The notes beneath the pieces are model-generated. The model ran no database searches. It saw nothing but the letters and a program-made list of their open reading frames with translations, and was not told the origin of the DNA. Positions 29,201 through 40,079 of a DNA stretch of 64,000 nucleotides are shown piece after piece. The translations under genes and the position numbers were made by a program. Every line of letters starts with the position of its first letter. Within the stretch, counting starts at the first letter, position 1. Source of the DNA: Isochrysis galbana (Eukaryota > Haptophyta > Isochrysidales > Isochrysidaceae); contig CM030931.1 of the NCBI GenBank assembly GCA_018136815.1, positions 10,675,072-10,739,071 of the forward strand. Reading direction: 5' to 3'.

Positions 29201-31686
29201 TCACGGTGCGAGGGGCGCATTGTCACCACGCGCGAAAATCTCGCGCGACACAATGAGCCTTTGGATTTGTGAGGTGCCCTCGTAGATTTGGTAGATCTTC
29301 GCGTCGCGCATGAGCTTCTCCACTGGGTACTCTGTGTTAAACCCGTTGCCGCCGAAGATCTGAACCGCGTCAGCAGCCACCTGAGGCAAGTCGTAATAGA
29401 GGGTAAGTGTTTGCCCGCAGCGTGCGCCTTTCCCTACGGGGCTGGATCGCGCCACCTTGTTCGCGTGGTCGCCAGCAAAGGCCTTTGCCATCGAAGCAAA
29501 AATGGTGTTTCGTCGACCCGCATCAATCTCGTACGCTGATTTGTAGGTGAGGAGCCGCGCCGCCTCGATGCCAATGGCCATGTCCGCGATCATGAACGAG
29601 ACGGCCTGTTCTCGCACACCAACACGGATGAGGACGGGATGCAATGGATGGGGAATCAGGCAAGAGCTTGTCCCTGCTTCCATGACCACCAGCGAGAAAA
29701 AAGTACAGGGCTGTGCACGTGTGGCGAGAAAGCTCCAAACAGAGAGTAGCACGAGACAACAAACCGCAGAGCAAGCTTGCCTGGTGCTGGGCGATGGGGA
29801 CGCCCATTGTCTTGCGCGTGGCAGCGTACGCGATCGCCTCGTCCATCGCCCGGCGAGCAAGGCCGACAGCGCCAGAAGCGACAGGAGGGCGGGTGTGGTC
29901 GAACGCGCCCATTGCGACCTGCGTGCAAAGGCAGTACATCGAATGTGGCGCGCGTCAATGAACAGCTCGACGACGTGGCATGCGTCTAGTGCTTGGGTCG
30001 CCGGAGCGAATCCTATATAAGGCTGCTCTCGCCTTGAAGCCGAAGCCCTCGTCGCCTAATCTATTTTCATCGGGAACGACCACATCTTCAAATGTGATGC
30101 CACGGGTATCGGAGCACCGCTGCCCCATGTTGATCTCCTTGCGGCCTGCACATGGGGCGGCCTCCTAGGGTAAATGTTGGGAGTGAGTGGCGAGCTTGGC
30201 GGCAAAATCAAAGAGCGCGGATGAAGGTCGAGGGTAGATTCATCTACACAAGGATATCCTGAGAGCATGCGGCATGCTATTGCCAGGGTTGTTGTGCACG
30301 TGGACAGTTGCAAGAGTTGAACACTCGCACGCACCCACGGTGATGCCAGGAGTGTCGGCGTCCACGATGAAAGAGGTGAAGGCCTTGCCGGCGGGTGCTG
30401 TCGGGTCCGTCTTTGCGAGCACGAAGTACCAGTTGGCCACGCCGCCGTTGGTGATCCACATCTTGCTGCCGTTGAGCACCCATGAATCTCCCTTCTTTAC
30501 GGCCGTTGTCCTGGCTGACGCGACGTCGGAGCCGGCTCCAGGCTCAGTGACGCAGTATGCTGCTTGGAGGGGTTCCTCCGTCATCCTGCCCAGGTATTTG
30601 GTCTTCTGCGCCTCGTTGCCTGCAATGATCACTGGCGCCTCAGCCAGCCCGTTGGCTTCCATCGCCGTCATGATGCCGGTGCAACCGTACGCGAGCTCCT
30701 CTCCGATGATGACACCCTCGATGCAGCCGAGACCAAGCCCACCATATGCCTCGGGGATGTGCGTGTTCACCAGACCCAGCTCCCACGCCTTCGTGAAAAC
30801 CTCGATTGGGTACCTATCAAGAGGCAGTGAGGGTAACGTGGGATGACTGGGAGGATTGGGGTGAGTGGGAGGGGCAAGCGAGGAGAGCAATTAGGCATGA
30901 AAGGGCGATGAACATCATGCAGTTATCTAGAGCGCACTCATCGGGGCAAGGAATCCCAGCTGGAGGTGAGGGTAATGGGGGGGGGCAAAGATGAGGGAGG
31001 GGGGGAGAACTGTGAATGGCCAAGGGGTGAGAGAGCGAGATGCGACGGTCGCGGAGCTAGGAGGGATAGGGGATGGTCTGCTTGAGAGGGAGCCGACGGT
31101 GATCGATGAGGAGAGTACGGGAGGGGTGAGAGGATGGGTGCAAAGTAGGAGCCCGCCGACCTCATGCTCTTTTGAAGGAAGGGAGGGAAATGATTTGGTC
31201 GTGCAAACAGGGCGGAAGGATGGTGAAAGGGCACTTCATACTGTGTTGAAGAGAGGGCTCAGTTTGGGGGAAAGGGGAGCGAGGGAGGGAGGTGGGGGAG
31301 TTCAGGAGAAACGAGCCACTCCGCACGACAGCCCAAAACGGCACTCGAACCCAAAGGAGTGGCTTGAGGTCCGCCCCCCCCCCCCCCCAATCTGCACGAC
31401 AGTCCAAAGCAACATCCTCCCCCGGAAGGGGGCTTTGAGGGACCCCGGGAAGCCCAGAGGGAGAGAAGGGAAGGGAAGGGAGGACCCACTTCATGCTCTG
31501 GTCAAAGGCAGCGGCGACTGGGATCATCTCCTCGGCTGCAAAGCGGCGCGCCAGCTCCTTGAGCGCGGTCTGCTCATCGGAGAGGGTGGTGCACAGCCCC
31601 TCGCCCATCGACGAGGCGTACCGGCGGCTGGAGACGCCGAGGGGAGCAGCGGCAAGCCGGCCACACACACCAAGCAGAGAACGCAT
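29201..31686 (-). CDS. ACADM: Medium-chain-type acyl-CoA dehydrogenase, six exons
   Basis: Mitochondrial FAD enzyme for the first step of fatty-acid beta-oxidation. Exons (minus): 31686-31490, 30813-30335, 30145-30033, 29918-29781, 29605-29456, 29380-29201. Joined, they give 418 residues with correct phases; human MCAD has 421. Leader [20 protein letters not shown] is a mitochondrial presequence. Hallmarks: [32 protein letters not shown] (FAD/substrate loop), [75 protein letters not shown] and YEGTSQIQR with catalytic Glu about 393. Introns 3 and 4 start with GC (AAG|GCGAGA and CAG|GCAAGC); the others use GT. The last intron (75 nt) is a multiple of three without a stop. A (CT)n tract sits 5 bp upstream of the ATG. 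Isobutyryl/short-chain relatives are less likely given the MCAD-like matches. Confidence 0.93.
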
Positions 31687-31690
31687 CGCT

Positions 31691-31858
<168 letters not shown>

Positions 31859-32214
31859 CCGTCTAGCCACCCCTGTCCCACTCCCCTCTTTTCCTCTCTT
31901 CTTATCTGTCCTGTCCCTTTTGCTTTCGCTTCCTCCCTCCGCATCGCTAGAAACCTTTTCCTCCCTTCTGAGTAGAAGAGAACTCGTCCAGTCCACTTCT
32001 GGTTGCCATCCTCTCTAAATCTCTACTCCTCTCCCCCTTTCCATATATAGTACATATGGCCTCCTCGCTCCCCCTTGGGGCTCCTCTCTCTCTCCTCTCC
32101 TTCTCCTTCTTCTTCTTCTTCACTTGATGATCCTTTTCCGCGAATGATCTCGCGGATTCAGATGATGAAACCCTCAGCGGAAGGCTTGATTACACGGAAG
32201 AAGGCCAGTCCCCC

Positions 32215-32259
32215 TGCTTCTCCCATCTCCCTCTCTCTCTCTCTCCCTCTCTCCCTCTC

Positions 32260-32312
<53 letters not shown>

Positions 32313-32425
32313 GCCCGCCCGCCCGCCCGCCCTCCCTCCCCCCCCCCCCCCCCCCTCTCTCTTTCTCTCCCTCTCTCTCTCTCTTTCTCCCCCCCCCTCC
32401 CTCTCTCTTTTCTCGTTCTCCTCCT
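32215..32425. repeat. (CT)n, (CCCG)n and poly-C tract
   Basis: CT dinucleotides to 32310, then CCCG tetranucleotides (32311-32330), a C run of about 16 (32340-32355) and further CT/C to 32425. It lies between two divergent/convergent gene neighbourhoods without touching a start codon I recognise. Confidence 0.95.
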
Positions 32426-32807
32426 CCTCCTTCCGACGTGGGTTCTCCGAACCTACCCAAAAGAAAACAACTCACTCGGAGTTCTGTTTTCTCACTTCCC
32501 ACCGGGGCGGGGGAGGCGCGTGGCGGCGGGGTGGAAGGCGGGGGCAGAGAGAGAGGCGGGAGAGAAGGGCAAGGTTCCTCCCTCGTAGAAACATAGACAA
32601 CGACCACTTCTATCAAAATCCCTCTCTACTTTCACCTAACGCCGCCCTCCGCTGCCCGCTTGGCGGGCGTGTGGCCGCTCTCTCCTTTTTCTTTACGCTT
32701 TACGGGGTTCACGTTCACTCGAGCACGGGCGCGGTCGAGGCCAGTTTTTTAGTCGCGCGAGCGCTAGGTGCTACAGAGGTCGTACAGCGTACAGTTTGGG
32801 TGCACCA

Positions 32808-33984
32808 TTACTTACCATTAAGAAAACAGGACTCCGAAGGGGTGACGGCCATGTCGATTGCCTCGTCGGTCAGATCGAAACAAATGCAATCTTCGGCCTC
32901 GACGCTCGAGTCTGAGCTCCTAGTGTCGGGAGCCTCAGTCTCCTCGGGAGCCTCAGCCTCCTCGGGAGCCTCTTCGGGGGCCTGCTCGGGAGCCTCCTCG
33001 GGGGGCCTGATCGGGAGCCTCCTCATGAGCCTCCTCATGAGCCTCCTGTTCCTCAGGAGCTTCCTCATGAGCCTCCTCAGGAGCTTCCTCATGAGCCTCC
33101 TCAGGAGCTTCCTCATGAGCCTCCTCAGGAGCTTCCTCATGAGCCTCCTCAGGAGCTTCCTCATGAGCCTCCTCAGGAGCCTGCTCGGGAGCCTGCTCGG
33201 GAGCCACCTCGGGAGCCACCTCGGGCGCATTGGTGTTGGGAGGCGGCATGTCGAAGAAGTCAAACATGTTCTCGTCATCGTCGAGCCGGGTGACCTCCTC
33301 GACCGAGCTGTGAAGGAGAGAAGAGGCCTGAGCGTCGGCCGGTGCGTTCTCCTCCTCTTCTTCTTCAACCGCCTGCGGCACCTTTTCTGCCCCGAGATCG
33401 GAAGACTCCTCCGCCACCTCGAGCTGTGTGGCCTCCTCTTCGAGCTGCGTGGCCTCCTCTTCGAGCTGCGTGGCCTCCTCTTCGAGCGCAGAGGCAGCAG
33501 CAGCAGCAGGAGCTTCGGCCGGTGGTGCGTCGGACGCAGTCATCTTCTCCTCCACCTCCTTCTCCTCTTCCGTCTGCTCTTCGACGGTGAGCTCTGCGGC
33601 GGTCTCCACCTGCTCCACCGGTGGCTCACCTTCCTCCGTGGCCGGCGGGGCCTCGGTGAGAAGAACAAGGGCTGGAGCGTCGGACGCACAGGCCGTCTGC
33701 TGCAGATCTTCCTGGGGCACCGACTGCTCTTCGGCGGTGATGGCGGCGGCGGTGGTGGCCTCTTCGGTCGGACGATGAGCGTCCTCGGTCTCCGGCACCC
33801 GAGCCACCACCCTCGCCGAGGTCGTACGGGAGGAGGAGGAGGAGGAACGAGTCGTGCGTGCAGCGCTTGCGCTCGGCGTCCAGTCGACAGGTGCCAGGGT
33901 CGTACGAGACGAGCGCGGCCAGCGGGCCGGAGAGCGCGAAGAGAGGAGAGATGCCCGTGCGGATGCGCGCCGAGTCGCCACCAT
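32808..33984 (-). CDS. Acidic Glu/Ala/Pro repeat protein, one frameshift
   Basis: Unrecognised, about 391 residues after correction. ATG at 33984 follows a GA-rich leader. The N-terminus is basic (MVATRRASARASLLSSRSPA), then Glu/Ala/Thr-rich acidic sequence with three tandem EEEATQL units and, near the C-terminus, about five EEAPEEAHEEAP units. A non-repetitive DDDENMFDFFDMPPPNT lies between them. At 33000-33005 a run of six G breaks the frame; the equivalent unit at 32976-32980 has five. With five G the frame continues as EEAPEQAPEEAPEEAEAPEE and ends EDCICFDLTDEAIDMAVTPS and CFLNGK. The conserved-looking tail suggests a real gene and an assembly error. Likely disordered; no function assigned. 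Confidence 0.55.
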
Positions 33985-34279
33985 CGTGAGGGAGATCGAG
34001 GACGAGAGGAGAGGAGCTGGAAGGTGAAGAGGAGGGAAGGGCAGCAGGGGCCTTCTCTCTCTCGGGTGAGGCGTGTAGGCGAGGCGACTTCCCTCTGCCC
34101 CTCCCCCCCCCCCCCTCCCCCTGACTTCTCCGACTCCCGCCCGGGCACCCCCCGTTTACAATAGTCTTTCGGCCTCATACGGGAATAGTGGTCGGCGGTC
34201 CCAGGGGGTGCCCCCAGGGTTCCCATTCGCCACCACGCCCACTTCCCCCCCGCGGAACGGGTGGACGCACGGCGTGCAG

Positions 34280-34620
34280 TCTCAGAGGTGAAAGCTGCTA
34301 TGCGCACGCACTCATAGGTGAAAGCTGCTATGCGCACGCACGGCGTCTCCGCGGGGGCCCCGCTCCTCTCCCCTCCCCCCGCGGAAACACGCACGGCGTC
34401 CCCGCGGAGGACCCGCTGCACATCGCGCCCGGCGCACGACGGCGTGCAGACTCATCAACTCCTATGCGCACGCATAGCTATCTGGCGCACGCACGGCGTG
34501 CACCTGGCGGAAAATCTCACCTAGGCGAAGGTTCCACGCCGTGCGTGCGTGTTTCGTGACGGGTTTCATTGATTGCAACTCATCTCTGCGCGTCCTAGAC
34601 GCACGCGCCGCGTGCACGCC
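34280..34620. repeat. Direct repeats of GTGAAAGCTGCTATGCGCAC and GCACGGCGTG words
   Basis: GTGAAAGCTGCTATGCGCAC GCAC occurs at 34288 and 34318 (30-bp period). The word CGCACGGCGTg recurs at about 34269, 34338, 34391, 34436, 34490 and 34540, some in both orientations. The surrounding DNA from 34000 to 34900 has no supported gene. Confidence 0.7.
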
Positions 34621-34939
34621 GATATGTTTATAAAAATAGTTGCCTGATATACCGAAACTATGGTGATGGAGTCTATTTTAATATTATGGGGAATTCCCCA
34701 TAGGTGACACGCCGAGGTGTGGCATCAAGCGCATGAGCCGATTGCAAGCATTTTTCGCCCAATCAGCGTGGCCCATGGCCGATGTCGAGTAGGTCGGGTT
34801 GGATAACCCCCAAACCTCGCCTGTCTGAAGCTCCCTTTTGTGTCAACCCTCATACATCCTCATCGATTTTGTGAGCCTGCCTTCCGAATCGTACCCTCTG
34901 AAATCTGAGTGGACGCTTGCCCCACGTCAAACACTTTCG

Positions 34940-36190
34940 TTACACGTCCATACTTGATGGAACACTACCTCGCATGTCCCATGGCGGTTTATGACGGACT
35001 TGCGAGCCCATGCGTATTCCTTGAAATTTGGCCTCGTTAGTCTTGCCCCCTGTGGCTCTTTCGTGCGCACGTACCCATTCGAGTGAGCGTTTTAGGCTCT
35101 TGTAGTCTCTTGCGATGAGCGCCGTGTCATCCGCGAATCGGCTTATCCTAAGGTCGTAGCCGTTGAGGTCTACTCCCTGTATGTCTGGGTCCCCGTTTAT
35201 CGCCCGGGTGAGCGCCTCCGTTGTTATTAGGAAAGTTAGCGGTGAGAGTGGGCATCCCTGGGGCATCCCGCTCCCTATCGTGAAGGGGTAGCTCCGGCCG
35301 CCGTTGATTTTGATCGTGCGTATCGGTCTTGCTTCTTCGCTCGTAAGCGCCTTGGCTAGGTGTTGAAATTCCGGCCCGAAGTTGAGCAGGCGGAGCGCTA
35401 GGTGGTAGAATTCCCAGCTGACTCTATCAAAGGCCTTTTCCCAGTCGAGAGCCAGGAGGAGGCCCGGCTCCCCTGTTTCGTCGAGATAAATAAGCCCTTG
35501 TCAGTTGTAGGAGGTGGGTGGCCTCGCTTATCAGCCTCCTAGGCACGAAGCCCAGTTGGTTGTCGGAGATTATGTTACCTATTTATCTATTTATTACTTT
35601 GCTAAGTCGGTTTGTTAGTATTTTCGCTAGGATTTTATAGTCACTTTGTAGCAAGGTTATCGGCCTATAGTTCCTAGGGTCTCTCGCATCACCCTTTTTG
35701 TATAGAAGTATGATATCTCCCTCCCTCATGGTGTACGGGATATAGCCCGTGTCGAATGTTTGGTTGTAAAGGTCTGTTAGGATCGGTGCTACTAGTTTTT
35801 CGTGTGCCTTGTAAACCTCCGCCGGTATCCCATCCGGGCCCGCGCTTTTGCCGGGTCCGATGCTTCGGATGGCCAGAAGGGTCTCGTCCACCGAGATTCG
35901 CCCTTCTAGGCGGCGTCTGTCTATCTCGGCGAGTGGCCGGTCTGACAGGGTTAGCTCGAGCTCGGTCGGGTTCTCGCTGCGACTCTTTCGGGGCGTACAG
36001 CCAGGAGTAGTATCTTCTGAATTCTCTACGAATGCCGTTGTCGGACGACGTCGTGTTGCGTTCGGCATGTCTGGGGTGAGGCATGCCAGGAGGATGGTTG
36101 GTTCCTCCCCCATGGCAGGGGAGGAGTGGAGAGAAAGGGGGGCTCGTGCCCCCCCATGGGTCAACCAAGTATAAACTAAGTTGGAAATCG
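34940..36190 (-). pseudogene. Non-LTR (LINE-type) reverse transcriptase remnant
   Basis: Reading on the minus strand: IGPGKSAGPDGIPAEVYKAH (RT block 0), GDIILLYKKGDARDPRNYRP and ITLLQSDYKILAKILTNRL (blocks 1-2), then a stop at about 35585 (KVINR*IGNIISDNQLGF), PRRLISEATHLLQLTRAYL, a frameshift at about 35490, DETGEPGLLLALDWEKAFDR (block with first catalytic Asp), PQGCPLSPLTFLITTEAL and SRFADDTALIA, the catalytic FADD box. Endonuclease and RNase H regions are not visible. One nonsense codon and one frameshift show it is dead. Confidence 0.9.
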
Positions 36191-36259
36191 TCATATTTCG
36201 AGTAATTCTGTCCGGCGACGGCGCGTGACAAGTCCGCCGCCGAGCTTTCGATACCAATT

Positions 36260-36875
36260 GCGCTCGAGGGGCGTGAGCTCAGGTGATGGAACTGCTAGGT
36301 AGGGAATGCACACCAGAGGTAATGGGAAGTGCACTCAGCCCCTCAGATCCACCCCAGGGCCCAGCTCTGAGCCACAATTGGTACCGAAAGTGGGGCACCA
36401 GACCCGCCGGACGCGCCCCGTTACAAAACGTCCCTTTTTGTATCGGTTCTACGTGACAAGCCGGTGGGGCGGCCGGTGGGGAGCAGCGTGCGCACCATGA
36501 CCCTATCTTTTTAAGATAGTTGCGAGGAAGGTGGCCAAGCTAGTGTGGCAACTTCGAATCCGTCCCACAGTTGCTATATTTTGTATATTGTTTTTATGTG
36601 TTACGTATACGTACACCGCATGAATCCTTTTGAGTCTAGCACTTGTCATTTGTATGTCACAGGCACGAGAAGGCAATCGTTCGCCACTGCCTCCCTTGAT
36701 TTTCTCAACCGAGTCTGCCTCTCTCTTTCTCGACAACACGTAGAACGCTACTTGAGCCGGGGCGCCTTGTTCTCTCAACTTGAGCTACCTAGGAGAACAT
36801 TTTTCTAGCTCCACGTGCATGACACCTGGATAGCCGATGGCCAATGTGGGCAATCGACGCGCGGGGCTTTGCCGC
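36260..36875. other. No gene seen
   Basis: Only short open frames without motifs; may include 5' remnants of the LINE or its target DNA. Confidence 0.45.
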
Positions 36876-36879
36876 CTAG

Positions 36880-38570
36880 TCACTGTGGCGATAGACAAGG
36901 GGAGCCGGCTTCGCATCGATAGACGCCGTCGCGTCCAAGTTGGTACTCGCAACGCGCACACCCAGCGGAGCAGTCCAAGGAGTACGTGGCCAAGTCCACT
37001 GGGCGCTGCACTGGGTCAACGTAGTGCGACTCACACAGAATAGCGTCCGCTTCCACATACGTTCCGGAAACAGGAATGCCTAGGTTGAAGCACCATTGGT
37101 TGTCGAGGTGGCCGTTCAGAGGGGTGAGGTCAACGAACGAGCTGATACAATCGTTAGGAGGCGGTGGGGACGGTGGCACAGACGTTGGCGGCGGAGGCTG
37201 AGGAACAGAGAACTTGCTCTTGATCCAATTGATGATCCAGCCAACAGCCCTTACGAATATCCACCACTTAATGGCATTCCGCAAAGGTTGGGGAGGCAAG
37301 GGCGGTGGCGGTGAGGGCGGCGGCGGCGAGGGCGGTGGAGGCGAGGGCGGCGGCGGGGAGGGCGGTGGAGGCGAGGGCGGCGGCGGGGAGGGCGGCGGAG
37401 GCGAGGGCGGCGGCGGGGAGGGCGGCGGCGGGGAGGGCGGCGGCGGCGAGGGCGGTGGAGGCGAGGGCGGCGGCGGGGAGGGCGGTGGAGGCGAGGGCGG
37501 CGGCGGGGAGGGCGGTGGAGGCGAGGGCGGCGGCGGGGAGGGCGGTGGAGACGAGGGCGGCGGCGGGGAGGGCGGTGGGGGCGAGGGCGGCGGCGGGGAG
37601 GGCGGCGGAGGCGAGGGCGGCGGCGGGGAGGGCGGTGGAGGCGAGGGCGGCGGCGGGGAGGGCGGCGGAGGCGAGGGCGGCGGCGGGGAGGGCGGCGGCG
37701 GGGAGGGCGGCGGCGGGGAGGGCGGCGGCGGGGAGGGCGGCGGCGGGGAGGGCGGTGGAGGCGAGGGCGGCGGCGGGGAGGGCGGTGGAGGCGAGGGCGG
37801 CGGCGGGGAGGGCGGTGGAGGCGAGGGCGGCGGCGGGGAGGGCGGTGGGGGCGAGGGCGGCGGCGGGGAGGGCGGCGGAGGCGAGGGCGGCGGCGGGGAG
37901 GGCGGTGGAGGCGAGGGCGGCGGCGGGGAGGGCGGTGGAGGCGAGGGCGGCGGGGGGAGGGCGGTGGAGGCGAGGGCGGCGGCGGGGAGGGCGGCGGAGG
38001 CGAGGGCGGCGGCGGGGAGGGCGGCGGCGGGAAGGGCGGCGGAGGCGAGGGCGGCGAGGGCGAGGTTGGCGGCGGGGCGGGCGGCAGGGCGGGCGGCGGA
38101 GGCGAGGGCGGCGAAGGCGAGGTTGGCGGCGGGGAGGGCGGCGGGGAGGGCGGCGGGGGGAGCGGCGGATGCGAGGGCGGCGGCAGAGAGGGCGGGGGGG
38201 GGTCAGTGCAGTAGCACAACCGCCTAGCCGTTTGGGAAGACTGCATGTAATACAGAGATGGGAAAATCGTGTATTGCAGTACTAGACACGAATTGGACGT
38301 TGTGTCAACATATGGCGCAGCGGTTTGGGTCGTCGATGTGACCGTACCGGTGCAAGACACAGAACCACCGTTATCAGCGCCGGCCAGTGTAGTGCTAAAA
38401 TCGCCTGCTTGCAGGTTAGCAGTGGTGGTCTCATCGAAGATTCCGGAGACCTGTTGACATACACCACGACAGTTAACGGCGGCGGTGCCTAAGACCCACT
38501 TCGGTAAGGCGGCGGAGGGGGTGGCGCATTTGAGAGAGAAGAGAAGGAGAATGAGAAGGCTCGAGCGCAT
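36880..38570 (-). CDS. Secreted (SPPPP)n hydroxyproline-rich protein, pherophorin-like layout, one frameshift
   Basis: About 563 residues after correction. A signal peptide (MRSSLLILLLFSLKCATPSA) leads into an N-terminal Cys-containing domain of about 110 residues (VNCRGVCQQVSGIFDE to RRLCYCTD). Then comes roughly 300 residues of SPPPP units, and a C-terminal globular part with a Trp/Ile-rich hydrophobic stretch (IKWWIFVRAVGWIINWIKSK) and a second Cys-rich domain (NDCISSFVDLTPLNG to CARCEYQL). Two Cys domains split by a Pro rod is the layout of pherophorins and other algal wall proteins, so a cell-wall or scale glycoprotein is likely. At 37948-37957 one base is missing in a G/C repeat, shifting the frame to RPRLHRPPR nonsense; restoring it links both ends. 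The antisense GGGGE frame is an artefact. Confidence 0.7.
37300..38210. repeat. 15-bp-period GC repeat encoding the SPPPP rod
   Basis: About sixty units close to GGCGGCGGCGAGGGC on the plus strand (GCCCTCGCCGCCGCC on the coding strand), nearly pure G and C with only scattered T/A variants. Some higher-order 30-bp and longer periods are visible, e.g. GGCGGTGGAGGCGAG alternating with GGCGGCGGCGGGGAG. Confidence 0.97.
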
Positions 38571-38639
38571 CCCCGGCGACTGACGGGAGAAGGGGAGGCA
38601 AGCTGGAGAGGAGCCTACTCTTGCCCGGGTTTGGGTTAG

Positions 38640-39115
38640 AAGATGCGCGGCTCACTGCAAGAAGCGCACGCCGCCGCCCGGTCAGCTACGTCATGTGACA
38701 ATATTCTGTTGAACTACATCTACTCTCACGTGACGGCGGTGGCCTCTTCGCGTTGGCTCGTTGGCTCGCGGGCGCGAAAGCGAGGTGGGGACAGCCACGA
38801 GGTCCCAAGATCTTCATTCCGTGGGGGGGGGTCTCTCCGCGCTCCGCGAGGGAAAGGACGCGATCTCGCTCCGAGATCGGCCACGCGCCCTGCCACGCTG
38901 CCCGCCGTGCCCACGCTGCCCGCCGTGCCCTCGGTCCCCCGCGCCCAGGTTCTTTCGTCGGCGTGCAGTCCGTTAGATTATTCGCGCCCTCCCACGCTGC
39001 CCCATCTAGATATTATGTTAAGGTGGGACCGCCACGGATGGGGGGCGGCGGCTGTTTTGGGCTGACAAGAGTTGCCGGCAACTTTTGGAGCAACTTTGGG
39101 GTGTTTGAGCGTGCG
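38640..39115. other. No gene seen
   Basis: Contains a short GCCCGCCGTGCCCACGCT-type tandem repeat at about 38895-38935. Open frames are GC-composition artefacts. Confidence 0.45.
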
Positions 39116-39119
39116 AGCA

Positions 39120-39615
39120 ACTCGCGAGCATCTTTAACTGTTTACTGCCGGAGCATGCAAATGGATGCTTCAAACTTCGTCCCTGCTCGCCAACGCCTTG
39201 AGGGGTGCCCATGAGGTGCTGGGGGAGCCTCAGGGACATCCTTCCCCACATTTCCCACCCATTTTCAACACAATAGGTCGAGATTGTAGTATGGAATTAT
39301 GGAGAAAATAGGCCCGGGGGCGAAGCAGCCATTTGGATGCTTCAGTTTACCAAATAATCCACGTGTGCACGTTAGAAAGAGGTGTGCGAGGTTGAGGGGA
39401 GGGCGGCGCGGCGCAACGGAGTGGGACTGGGAGGGAGAGGGGGGGGGGAGGGGAGGGGGGGGGGGGATCGGGAAAAATTTGATCATCTCTTTCTTTGCGG
39501 AAAGCGTCGCTTATATCGTTGAACATGTCTTCCTCTCTTCTCTCACCTCAAAAAACCAAACATCGAAGCATCCATTTGCATGCTGCGCTCCCGGCAGTAA
39601 AGAGTTAAGGTGGCG
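39120..39615. mobile_element. Foldback/MITE-like element with GGATGCTTC inverted repeats
   Basis: TTTAACTGTTTACTGCCGG then GCATGCAAATGGATGCTTC at 39130-39172 is matched in inverse at 39559-39610 (GAAGCATCCATTTGCATGC, then CCGGCAGTAAAGAGTTAA). A third, partial copy (CATTTGGATGCTTC) is at 39330-39344. The interior has G runs and a CCCCCTC-rich stretch and no gene. Length about 490 bp; no transposase. Confidence 0.75.
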
Positions 39616-39754
39616 GGCGCACGGAAAGGGGGGGGGGGGGGGGGGTCACTGGGGGACTGGGGAGGGGGAGGGGGCGGTCACTTGGTGGGAGCGTGAGATC
39701 GCGCTGAGGCCGGGGCGATATGGCATATGGCGATTGGCGACGGGGAGGGCTTGA

Positions 39755-39885
39755 GGCTGGGGAAATGGGAGCCCCCCCCCCGGTACTGTATTTGGTACCG
39801 TATTTGGCTGTATTTGGACGAAGGCCAAATACAGACCGTATTTACCGTATTTGGAAGCCCCCTCACCGTATTTCCCATCTAGGGT
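39755..39885. mobile_element. Word-repeat element, copy B (word CTGTATTTGG)
   Basis: CCGTATTTGG or CTGTATTTGG occurs six times directly and once inverted (GGCCAAATACAG) within 110 bp, ending CACCGTATTTCCCATCTAGG, the same end as copy A at 4371. The layout is base-for-base parallel to copy C at 49824. Confidence 0.8.
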
Positions 39886-39982
39886 CCTTCCGCATCGTCG
39901 ACTACGGCGAGAGCGAGAGCAGCGACATGGATGACGCGCTTGCGTCCACTCTCCTCTCCACCACCGCTGGCGGCGGGCACCA

Positions 39983-40074
39983 GTGTTGGGGCAACAGTAC
40001 TGGCGCCAGCTTTTGGCGCCAGTGCCAGTTCCATCTCAACTGGCAACTGGCGTCAGCTCACCAGTTCCCAACAC
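39983..40074. mobile_element. Word-repeat element, copy E (word ACTGGC/GCCAGT)
   Basis: Starts GTGTTGGGGCAACAG and ends CCAGTTCCCAACAC, a near-complementary pair. Inside, ACTGGCGCCAG, TTGGCGCCAGTGCCAGTT, AACTGGCAACTGGCGTCAG and ACCAGTT repeat one short word in both orientations. Confidence 0.65.
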
Positions 40075-40079
40075 CGATA

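Noticed and set aside
32671-34164. 497-codon plus-strand frame rich in Leu-Met-Ser-Leu-Leu-Arg-Ser
   Set aside because: Antisense of the acidic EEAHEEAP repeat gene; the hydrophobic repeats arise from complementing GAG/GCC codons.
37214-38285. Long plus-strand frames of Gly-Gly-Gly-Gly-Glu or Ala-Arg-Ala-Ala repeats
   Set aside because: They are the antisense of the SPPPP-coding repeat, have no non-repetitive ends, and no signal peptide, whereas the minus strand has a signal peptide and two Cys domains.
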